Both the position numbers and the translations under genes were made by a program. A DNA stretch of 64,000 nt from Streptomyces xantholiticus (GTDB lineage Bacteria; Actinomycetota; Actinomycetes; Streptomycetales; Streptomycetaceae). The stretch is taken from assembly GCF_014651015.1 (NCBI RefSeq), contig NZ_BMWB01000021.1:62001-126000 (forward strand), read 5' to 3'. Position 1 is the first letter of the stretch, and each line of letters starts with the position of its first letter. This document shows positions 52,811 to 60,430 of the stretch, in pieces. The notes beneath the pieces were generated by a model. That model made no database searches, had not been told where the DNA came from, and saw only the letters and a list, made by a program, of their open reading frames with translations.

Positions 52811-54076
52811 TCATCCGGCCGCTGTGCGCCACTTCTCGTCGAGCACGACGGTCCTCATCTGCTCGATGCTCAGCACCGGCTCGGCGCGGCTGGCGTCCTT
52901 GCCCTGGCCGGGTGCGTTGAAGGCCGTCATCACGACCCGGAAGCCGTCGGGACGCAGGGTGTCCACCGTCCATCCGACAACCCCCGCGCCGCCCTTCTGG
53001 TCGGGGTCGTTCTCCTTCTTCACCATGACCTTGGTGCCGTCGGGCAGCGTGGTCACGTCACCGGCGAAGACGTCCTGCGCCAGATCCGCCATACCGGTCT
53101 GGGCGTTGACCTGGATGAAGCTCGCGCCCCGGCCGTCGTCGGCGACGACGAACCCGTAGCCGGGGTCGCCCTGCTGGTCGACGATCTCCAGGTTCCCCGG
53201 AAGCAGGGAGGCGAGGACCTTGTTCACCGCAGCGCCGTCGGGCCGGCCCGGCGGGGGCGTCTCCTCGCGGGGCTTGCCGAGCTGCGCGCCGATCGTCCGC
53301 CACACCTCGTTGGTGACCAGCGCCTTCATCTGCGTCGCCATGAGTGGCGGCGTCGGCCGGCTGACCTGTGCGCCCTTCTCCGCGCGCGCGTTCCACTCGC
53401 TCGCGTCGACCTTCACACCCTTGGGCGTGACCAGGGTGGCACGCCACACTTTGGTGTCCTCGCGACGGTCCGGGTACTCGTAGCCCTGGAAGAGCATGTA
53501 GCGGGAGCCGTCGGACAGCGTCTCCTCCTGGCATGCGTCGTGCGGCATCAGCGCCTGCGACGGGCAGGTCACGGAGTCCGCGGCGCCCTGCCCGGTGGGG
53601 TCGACGACGCTCACACCGAGGCCCATGGCCGCCGCGCCCCTGCCGTCGTCGAACACCAGGTGGACGTAAGGGCCGTGCAGTCCGCCCTCGGGGTCCTTGG
53701 TGATACCACTGCCGTCCTCGCGGATGGTCCTCCCCTCGGGCAGCAGCCCCTTGAAGGTCTCGATCATCTCTTTGAGGGTGACACCGCCGGCCTCCGCCGG
53801 AGCCGAAGCCGAATCCGAGGCCGGGGCAGTCGGCCCGGCCGACGCCGCGGCCGACGACCGACCGCCGTCCGAACCGAGGGCGCCGGTCGTGTACCCGCCG
53901 GTCACCCCGACCACAGTCAGCGCAAGGACACTGCCGGTCACGGCGACCGCCCGCCGCCGGGCCAGCCGGCGGCGCCCACGGATCAGGCCGCCGTCCACCA
54001 GCCCCGGCCGGTCGGAGGGGCCAAAGGTCTCCCCGGTGCGGCGCATCGCCGCACCGAGATCGTCCTCGAAAGGCAT
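52811..54076 (-). CDS. Membrane-anchored protein encoded beside a SigE-type sigma factor
   Basis: 421 residues with a short cytosolic start (MPFEDDLGAAMRRTGETF), one transmembrane helix at about 48-68 and a large extracytoplasmic region with a Ser/Ala/Pro linker. The layout is that of an anti-sigma-type or signal-sensing partner, and the ECF sigma gene lies just upstream on the same strand. No enzymatic motif. The stop is convergent with the polymerase gene. Confidence 0.8.
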   Translation of the reverse strand: MPFEDDLGAAMRRTGETFGPSDRPGLVDGGLIRGRRRLARRRAVAVTGSVLALTVVGVTGGYTTGALGSDGGRSSAAASAGPTAPASDSASAPAEAGGVTLKEMIETFKGLLPEGRTIREDGSGITKDPEGGLHGPYVHLVFDDGRGAAAMGLGVSVVDPTGQGAADSVTCPSQALMPHDACQEETLSDGSRYMLFQGYEYPDRREDTKVWRATLVTPKGVKVDASEWNARAEKGAQVSRPTPPLMATQMKALVTNEVWRTIGAQLGKPREETPPPGRPDGAAVNKVLASLLPGNLEIVDQQGDPGYGFVVADDGRGASFIQVNAQTGMADLAQDVFAGDVTTLPDGTKVMVKKENDPDQKGGAGVVGWTVDTLRPDGFRVVMTAFNAPGQGKDASRAEPVLSIEQMRTVVLDEKWRTAAG

Positions 54077-54149
54077 GGGGAACCACACTCTCTGGTCGCA
54101 ACATACGGAATGAAGTGTTCGAGCCCGCCCCGGGGCTGCTGTGCGGGCG

Positions 54150-54659
54150 CTAACGAGCGGCGAACTCGACCAGGCTGCCGCCCAGTTGTTCGCGCAGCTT
54201 CGCGAGCGCCCGCACCGCTCTGGTGCGCACGGCGGCAGAGCTGACGTTCATGGCGTCGGCGGTCTCCTCGATGCTGCGGTCCTCCCAGTACCGCAGTACG
54301 ACGACCGCCCGGTCCTTCGGCGAGAGCCGGCCGAGCGCTCCGAGGAGAGCCAGGCGCAACTCGGGGTCGTCGCCGGAGAGCAGGGCGCAGTCGGGCAGTT
54401 CGCCGACCGGGCGTTCCGAGGCGGAGCGACGGCGCCGGTAGGTGAGGAACGAGCGGACGAGCACGGTCTGGGCGTATCCCGCCGGATTGTCTATCCGGGA
54501 GACACGGCCCCACAACATGTACATCCGGCCGAGCGTCTCCTGCACCAGGTCCTCCGCGAGGTGGGTGTCCCCGCTGGTCAGGAGGCAGGCGGAGCGGTAG
54601 AGGTGCGCGGCGCGGTTCGCCGCGAACTCTCTGTACTCCTCAGTGCGGGACGCTCTCAT
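54150..54659 (-). CDS. RNA polymerase sigma factor, SigE family (ECF)
   Basis: 169-residue ECF sigma factor. Region 2 has DTHLAEDLVQETLGRMYMLW, and region 4 has LSPKDRAVVVLRYWEDRSIEETADAMNVSSAAVRTRAVRAL. It belongs to the actinobacterial SigE-like group often followed by a single-TM partner, as here. The ATG at 54659 is preceded by a purine-rich stretch. Target promoters are unknown. Confidence 0.9.
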   Translation of the reverse strand: MRASRTEEYREFAANRAAHLYRSACLLTSGDTHLAEDLVQETLGRMYMLWGRVSRIDNPAGYAQTVLVRSFLTYRRRRSASERPVGELPDCALLSGDDPELRLALLGALGRLSPKDRAVVVLRYWEDRSIEETADAMNVSSAAVRTRAVRALAKLREQLGGSLVEFAAR

Positions 54660-54915
54660 CCCCTGCTCACTCTCCCCCGTGGGTGCCGACGACCCCTTCA
54701 CCTCAATGACGCGACGACGTCCCCGTAATGTTTCAACCTGCTTCCGGGACCGGTCCGACCGGCGGTACGCGTCCGGGGCGGGTGCCTGCGCCGGGCGGCT
54801 ACCCGTCCGGTGGCACCTCGTGAGTGAACCGCCTGCCCTCGCACTCCTCGCGCACCGAGGCGACCGAGTGTCGAATCCAGCCCCAGCTCCCTCCGGCTCC
54901 CGCCACCGCTGCCGG

Positions 54916-55305
54916 TCATTGCCACTGCGTCCCGGAGAGCACCACGACCGCTGCGGCGACCGTCCCGACGCCCAGTGATCCGCGGTGCCCCAGCCGTGCG
55001 GCACCCTCGTACAGTGCGGAGAGCACGGCTCCCGCGCACCGGTGGCCACCGCCGGCCAGCGCGCACACCGCGTCCCCGTAGGTGTAGGCGAAAGGCGCGG
55101 CGTGACCCGATATCCGCCGCTGGACGCGGGTGAACCAGTACTCGGGCATGAGCAGGCCGACCACGACGACGTTGAGCGCGTACTCGACGCCCACACCGAG
55201 ATGGGCCAGCAACGGCGCCGTCGCCCAGCGCAGGAAGACGTAGAAGGCTCCGCTGAGAGCGGCGAAGGCGGCCACCGACCACATCACCTCGGAAGGCTCG
55301 GTCAT
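54916..55305 (-). CDS. Small membrane protein of the cyclase/STAND island
   Basis: 129-residue protein with about three hydrophobic segments (about 8-28, 34-55 and 105-125). No known domain. It overlaps the SPFH-like gene by 4 bp (ATGA), so it is the last cistron of the leftward island. It could be a membrane effector or anchor; that is inference from position only. Confidence 0.7.
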   Translation of the reverse strand: MTEPSEVMWSVAAFAALSGAFYVFLRWATAPLLAHLGVGVEYALNVVVVGLLMPEYWFTRVQRRISGHAAPFAYTYGDAVCALAGGGHRCAGAVLSALYEGAARLGHRGSLGVGTVAAAVVVLSGTQWQ

Positions 55306-56345
55306 CCCGGCTCCCCTTGCCCGTCCCCGCCCTTCTCGGCGTCCTGACGGGAGTGACCGGCCTCGAGCTGCTCGCGGTAGAGCGGCTGCTTACGCGTCCG
55401 GCCCTGTGCCGCGTCGGCCAACCGCGCCTTGAGGCTTTCCAGCGCCACGCGGGCGGGCTCCTCCAGCATGTGGTCCTCGAGCACTCCGGCATCGAGGAGC
55501 TTCTCGATGATGTGCACCTGGTTGGCGCTCGCCTCGCGCTCGTCGTCGCGGATTCCCTCGATGGCGAGAGGAATGTCCCTCGGGTTCTCGGCCAGGTGCA
55601 GTCCCCAGCGCTCGACGTCGCCCTGCGCCAGCATCTGGGCGTAGAACCGGGTCCGCTCGTCCATGAGCTGCTGTTCGTTCTGGGTCCGCAGCCGGGTCAG
55701 CTCGTGCTCGCTCGTCGTCGTGGCCCTCGCGTAGTCGATGCTGCGCAGGGACGAGTACTGACGTACCGCCTCTTCGTCGAGGCTCAGTCGGATCTGGCAG
55801 TGGATCTCCAGCCCTTCGGCCGCGGCAAGGGGCACCGCCGCCAGGGCGTCCATCACAGCCGCTTCGGCGGCCGCACTGCGCTCGATCGCGAAACGGCGGG
55901 TCTCTTGACGCATCCGTGCCAGCAGCCGAGGTTAGATCAGCGCGCGCACGTCACGCACACGCTTCTCCACGACGGCGGTGGGGTCGACGACCCTCCAGGT
56001 CAGGTCCGTCTCCGCCGAGAAGAAGAAGGCGTCGCCGTCGCTGGGCAGCCGGTGATCGAAGGAGAGATGCTGTATGCCCATCTCGACCTCGTACAGGGTG
56101 CGGAAGTTCTTGCTCACCAGTTCGCCGCGCGTCGGCTGCTGGTGCGGCAGGTACGTCTGCGGTCTGCCGCCGGACGTGAGGAACACCAGGGCCCGTTCGG
56201 CGAAGGCGGGGGGCCGGTGCCGTACGAATTCGAAGCGGTGCAGTGTCCGCACATTGCGTACGGGATCGTTCATGACCGCCGGGTGGACCGGGTGCGCCAC
56301 CGGGGCCTCGGGCACCTGGTCCGCTCCGGGGAATCGCTGTTCCAT
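55302..56345 (-). pseudogene. SPFH/band-7-like protein gene interrupted by an in-frame TAA
   Basis: Two open frames, 56345-55932 and 55913-55302, are in the same reading frame and separated only by TAA at 55932-55934 plus six codons. Read through, the product has about 346 residues. The first part contains GELVSKNFRTLYEVEMGIQHLSF and a DLTWRVVDPTAVVEKRVRDV beta-rich SPFH-like region. The second starts PRLLARMRQETRRFAI and carries a long coiled-coil with ERTRFYAQMLAQGDVERWGLHL. A G-to-T change of GAA would explain the stop. Nonsense mutation, sequencing error or readthrough remain open. Confidence 0.72.
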
Positions 56346-56384
56346 CTCTGCTCTTCTCTGTGTGTGCTCATCGGTGAGGCGCGG

Positions 56385-58586
56385 TCAGCGCGACGGCGCC
56401 GATACGGAGGGGAGCCGGGCTCGCAGGTGTTCCGCCGCTCCGTTCGACGAGTCCTCGTCACGGATCTTGCGCAGCAGGTGGTCGAGCCGGTCCCGGTCGT
56501 TCGCGGTGGTCACCAGGTCCGGCAGCAGCCGTGCGACGGCGGCCTCCACAGCCGGTTCCCGGGCGGCCCGCACCCATGAAGCGAGCACCGTCAGTGCGTC
56601 GCGGCGCAGTTCACGGTCGTCCAGCACGTGCCGCCACAGGGCGGTGACCTGCTCTCCGACCACGGGATCCTGGTCCGCCGACCACAGCAGCCGCGGACCG
56701 GTGCACCCCGCCGCCGGCTGGTACGTGTGCCGTCCGGCCGCCCGGAGGAATCCCTCACCCGCCAGCTGCCGCAGGTTGCCCGGCGACTGCCCCCACTGCT
56801 TCAGCGCGGCAAGGCTCTCCTTCTGTGCCGGTCCATGCAGCAGCGTCTCCACGGTCTGCACGAGAGCGGACCACAGGGCCTGGTCGGGGGTGGTTCCGGT
56901 CGACGCCATCCGGGCGATCTCCCGCAGGGCTGTCGAGGCGGACGCGTCCCCGAGCAGCGCGTAGGTCCTCACCACGGTCCATCTGCGTCCCTGGCTGCCC
57001 TGTCGGCTCCAGTCGCTCAGCAAGCGCCGGACGACCATGTCCATCCCCCTGGCGGCCGCTGTGTAGAGGGACCATGCGGCCAACTGCCGCTCCATCAACC
57101 GGTCCGAGGAGGCCCAGGGAGCGATGAGGCGGTCGAAGGCGTACCCGAAGTCGGCGCACGCCAGCACTCCGGCGACCACCGCACCCCGCAGTCGCACCAG
57201 GGCCCTGCTGTCGGAGGCGAGCGTGTCCAGCCACTCGAGCATCGGGAGCCGGGCGGCGGGATGACTCATCCACACGTGCTCGAGGACAGCGGCCCAGGCA
57301 CCGCTGTTCTCGAAGGCGACGACCCTTTCCGGGAGCGTGCCCCACGGAGTGTCCGTCTTCCGGTCGCGTTCATGCGCCCTCGCCAGGGCGAGACGTGCGC
57401 TCCGGGACGTACCGAACACCGGGTGCCCGCCGGGTCCGTCCGGTCCCTCGACCGACTGCATGCTCCGGAAGAGAGCGTCCCCGAATTCGGCGACGAGGGG
57501 ATAGGGCGATCCGTCGAAGGCGGCGAGCGAGATCAGAAACGCCTTGTCACGCAGGTCCGGCCCCGTCGAGGAGAACCATGTGTCGGCGAGTGCTTCGGCC
57601 GAGGAACGTCCGTACACCGCGAGTGCGTCGGTACCGGCCCGGCCGTCGGCGTGCGCGGCCAGCAACCGGGCGAAGTCGGCGGCCTCTCCCGGCGTGGGGC
57701 GTTCCCGTAAGTAGTTCCGGGTCTCCTCGAGATCAAGCAGACGGGCGCACTCCTCACTCACCCGGTCCTGTGCCGACCGGGCAACGGGCCCGGTGTCGTG
57801 CGAGTGCGAGGGGCCCGTCGACCGGGCCGCCAGACGGACCGTCAGGTGTGCCCGGACCACATCGGCCGCGGGAGGTGGCGTCCAGTCCACCGTCACCGCC
57901 CCGTCCACCACCGTGTCGGGGGACGTGACTGCTATGAACAAGCCGCCGGAGTCGGCGATTCGCATGCGGACCGCGTGCATGTGCACGTCGCGCAGGGGGC
58001 GGTCCCCACCGGTGGGCGGATCCACGACGAGGTGGGCCGCTCCGGGTCGGATGTGGTCGGCGAACTCGGCCGGTTCGGTGCCCGGGTCCAGGGCGATCAC
58101 CTCGCTGCCGCGCTTGCGGGCGTGGATCAGCATCCGCAGGGCGGCGGTCCGGCGACCGGTCCCCTGCCGACCGCGTAACACCAGCACCCGTGCGTCCGAC
58201 AGCTTGGCGCAGGCCTCGTCGTATCTGCGCGTCGGCGCGAACGTCGTTTCCAGGCGGTTCAGTTCCTCGGCGGGCACGGGGCCGACCGGACGCAGTCGTG
58301 ACCGGCCTTCGCCGGTGTGCACGTGCACGTGTTTGTCGCCGCCGACGACATCACCGTCGACCTGGGTGTCGCCGAGGACGTTGGCCCGCTCCGCCCGCAG
58401 GTGGGGCGCCAGGGTGAAGAGTTGCTCCACCGCCTCCCACGCCTCGGGCACGACGTCGGTGCCGCGGGCCTCGCCTCCCTCGTCCTCCGCCTCCTGGGGT
58501 GTGCTCCGGTCCTCCGGTTCGCGAGCCCCCTTCGCGTCCTGCTCCACGTTTCCTCTCACGTTCTCTTTCACGTCATCGGCCCTCAT
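56385..58586 (-). CDS. STAND-like NTPase-fold protein with GDxVGGDK tag
   Basis: 733 residues. An acidic N terminus precedes NVLGDTQVDGDVVGGDKHVH (70-87), a tag common in Streptomyces conflict and STAND proteins. A P-loop-like segment at 139-147 reads GRQGTGRRT, with arginine where Walker A has lysine. VVDPP may be Walker B. A long helical-repeat C-terminal region (about 350-733) follows. It overlaps the cyclase-like gene by 14 bp, with GGAGG ahead of the ATG. Likely a signal-integrating scaffold; ATP use is doubtful. Confidence 0.72.
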   Translation of the reverse strand: MRADDVKENVRGNVEQDAKGAREPEDRSTPQEAEDEGGEARGTDVVPEAWEAVEQLFTLAPHLRAERANVLGDTQVDGDVVGGDKHVHVHTGEGRSRLRPVGPVPAEELNRLETTFAPTRRYDEACAKLSDARVLVLRGRQGTGRRTAALRMLIHARKRGSEVIALDPGTEPAEFADHIRPGAAHLVVDPPTGGDRPLRDVHMHAVRMRIADSGGLFIAVTSPDTVVDGAVTVDWTPPPAADVVRAHLTVRLAARSTGPSHSHDTGPVARSAQDRVSEECARLLDLEETRNYLRERPTPGEAADFARLLAAHADGRAGTDALAVYGRSSAEALADTWFSSTGPDLRDKAFLISLAAFDGSPYPLVAEFGDALFRSMQSVEGPDGPGGHPVFGTSRSARLALARAHERDRKTDTPWGTLPERVVAFENSGAWAAVLEHVWMSHPAARLPMLEWLDTLASDSRALVRLRGAVVAGVLACADFGYAFDRLIAPWASSDRLMERQLAAWSLYTAAARGMDMVVRRLLSDWSRQGSQGRRWTVVRTYALLGDASASTALREIARMASTGTTPDQALWSALVQTVETLLHGPAQKESLAALKQWGQSPGNLRQLAGEGFLRAAGRHTYQPAAGCTGPRLLWSADQDPVVGEQVTALWRHVLDDRELRRDALTVLASWVRAAREPAVEAAVARLLPDLVTTANDRDRLDHLLRKIRDEDSSNGAAEHLRARLPSVSAPSR

Positions 58587-59370
58587 CGGCCGCCGCCTCC
58601 CTCACATGCTTGTCACCGGCCACCGCGTCCCCGGCGATCCGCGCCGTTCCGAAAAAGAAGTTGCCGGACTCCACCTGGAGGTTCGGCAGACCGGCGCCGC
58701 CCGGCGCCGGTACGGGATCCGGCAGGCCCGACGACCGCTGCTCCCGGGCCCGCAGGGCCGGGCCGTCCCCGTCGACGGCCGGCACTTCCCCGGCCCGGGC
58801 GACCCGCGTCGGATCGTGGTACCAGCCGGAAAGGGCGCCTTCCTTGCTGTCGGCCTCGAAGCGGTGGAAGTGCTCGGGAACGATCCCGTGATGTCCGTGC
58901 CGTACCACCCCGTGGTGCACCGGATCCGACACGCACAGCACACTCGGTTCGGTCGTGGCCGCGAGCGCGTCCTTCAGTCCTTTCGAGTCGAGCAGCCGGA
59001 AGGCGAGCACCACATCGGCGCCGACAGCGCCGTACTCGTCCAGCGCGACCTCGCCCGTGTGCACGACGAGTCGCAGCCGCACCTGTGAACCCGCCGCCGC
59101 GAGACGGTTGTTGCTGCGCAGCCGCATGGGGGTCGTCGTCAGCAGTGCCCTGATCAGTGCCGGCTTGGGAACACCGGGATCGATGAGCACGAACACTCCG
59201 TCGCCCCGGTCCTCCGACCGGTACTCGGTCGCCTCCACGAAGGCCGCCGACAAGGTCTCTCGCAGGACCGCGTACAGCATGCGCCGGATGACGGCCTGTT
59301 CGACATCGGTCCTGCTCCCTGAACCTTCGATGTCCATCAGCAGGATGGTCCTGTTGCTGGGTTCCGTCAT
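58573..59370 (-). CDS. Nucleotidyl cyclase-fold protein with C-terminal GDxVxGDK tag
   Basis: 265 residues. Residues 1-190 resemble a class III adenylate/guanylate cyclase fold: LLMDIEGSGSR supplies the first metal aspartate, EDRGDGVFVLID the second strand pair, and VVHTGEVALDEYGAVGADV follows. Catalytic completeness cannot be judged. The C terminus has a Pro/Arg linker and FFFGTARIAGDAVAGDKHV, the same tag type as in the STAND-like partner. AAGGGGAAG precedes the ATG. First gene of the island. Confidence 0.75.
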   Translation of the reverse strand: MTEPSNRTILLMDIEGSGSRTDVEQAVIRRMLYAVLRETLSAAFVEATEYRSEDRGDGVFVLIDPGVPKPALIRALLTTTPMRLRSNNRLAAAGSQVRLRLVVHTGEVALDEYGAVGADVVLAFRLLDSKGLKDALAATTEPSVLCVSDPVHHGVVRHGHHGIVPEHFHRFEADSKEGALSGWYHDPTRVARAGEVPAVDGDGPALRAREQRSSGLPDPVPAPGGAGLPNLQVESGNFFFGTARIAGDAVAGDKHVREAAADEGR

Positions 59371-59547
59371 GGCGCTTCCCCTTGGATGTGTCGTCGTGGC
59401 ACGGCGGGCATTGCACGGCTCTGCCGTGCGGCTGCCTGCTGGTTCGATGCGGCCTCTGCCGGTCCGGTGCGGCCTCTGCCGGTTCCCGAGAATTCCGTAT
59501 CGGCACCGTTCAGGGGAGGACCGTTGCCACAGCCGGAGTGTGACCGA

Positions 59548-60246
59548 TTACGCAGAACCGCCGATCCGCCGGAGCACGTCCGGGCGGACCACGACCAGGC
59601 GCCTGCGGCTCGTCATCACCACTCCTCGCTCACGCAGTTGGCCGAGCAGCCGGGTGACCGCCTCCCGCGAGGCGCCCACGGAGCCGGCGAGTTCCTGCTG
59701 CGTGAGCGGTACGCGCACGAGGACGCCGTGGTCGTGGTGTTCGCCGTACGACTCCGCGAGTTCGAGCAGCAGTCGGGCGAGCCGCTCCCGCACCCCGCAG
59801 GAGGCGTGCTCGAGCCGCTTGCGGTCGCCGGCCCGCATCCGCTCCGTGATCACGGCCATCAACTGCCGCGCCGCCACCGGATGGGCGTCCAGGAACCCGA
59901 TGAAACGGTCCGCGGATACGGCCACCGCCCGCACCGGTTCCAGGGTGGACACCGACGCGGAGCGGGTCGTTGGGTGGAGAGCGGCACTCTCACCCACGAT
60001 GTCTCCGGGCCCCCGCAGCGCCAGAAGTGCCTCGTGGCCGGTCTTGGCGGCGGCTGTCACCTTCAGCCAGCCGTCGAGAATCAGAAGGACGTGGAAGGAG
60101 GGTTCGTCCATGCGGAGAACGGCGGTGCGGGCGGGATAACGCAGTTCGTTCCCCGACTCCATGAGGGCACGGCGGCTGTCGTCCTCCAGACGTGCCAAGT
60201 AGGGGACGTGATCTTCCAGCCGGACCGATCCGGCAGCTGTCTCCAC
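59548..60246 (-). CDS. Crp/Fnr family transcriptional regulator
   Basis: 232-residue regulator with an N-terminal cyclic-nucleotide-binding-type beta roll (VLLILDGWLKVTAAAKTGHEALLALRGPGDIVGESAAL) and a C-terminal winged helix (VPLTQQELAGSVGASREAVTRLLGQLRERGVV). No iron-sulfur cysteines of the Fnr type. The GTG at 60246 has a strong GAAGGA 7 nt upstream; longer upstream starts lack one. Divergent from the lyase gene. Ligand unknown. Confidence 0.9.
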   Translation of the reverse strand: METAAGSVRLEDHVPYLARLEDDSRRALMESGNELRYPARTAVLRMDEPSFHVLLILDGWLKVTAAAKTGHEALLALRGPGDIVGESAALHPTTRSASVSTLEPVRAVAVSADRFIGFLDAHPVAARQLMAVITERMRAGDRKRLEHASCGVRERLARLLLELAESYGEHHDHGVLVRVPLTQQELAGSVGASREAVTRLLGQLRERGVVMTSRRRLVVVRPDVLRRIGGSA

Positions 60247-60395
60247 AGCGACGTCCTTCCCCCGGACACCCCTCGCGTTCCTGGCGAGCGGGCCACTCAG
60301 CGCCCGTCGATTGTTGCTCACCGCGACGGAGCGGGCAACGAATTCCGACCGGGGCAGGGACGTTGACACGCCGGAGCACCGTTGCTTGGCTGACA

Positions 60396-60407
60396 GCAAG
60401 CGCTTTC
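60396..60407. promoter_or_regulatory. Palindromic AAGCGCTT element upstream of the lyase gene
   Basis: GCAAGCGCTTTC with the perfect core AAGCGCTT, 24 bp before the lyase start. LacI/GalR-type sugar repressors commonly bind such centres. No LacI gene lies in the window. Confidence 0.35.
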
Positions 60408-60430
60408 TGGCCGAACCTTGGAGCGTTCCG

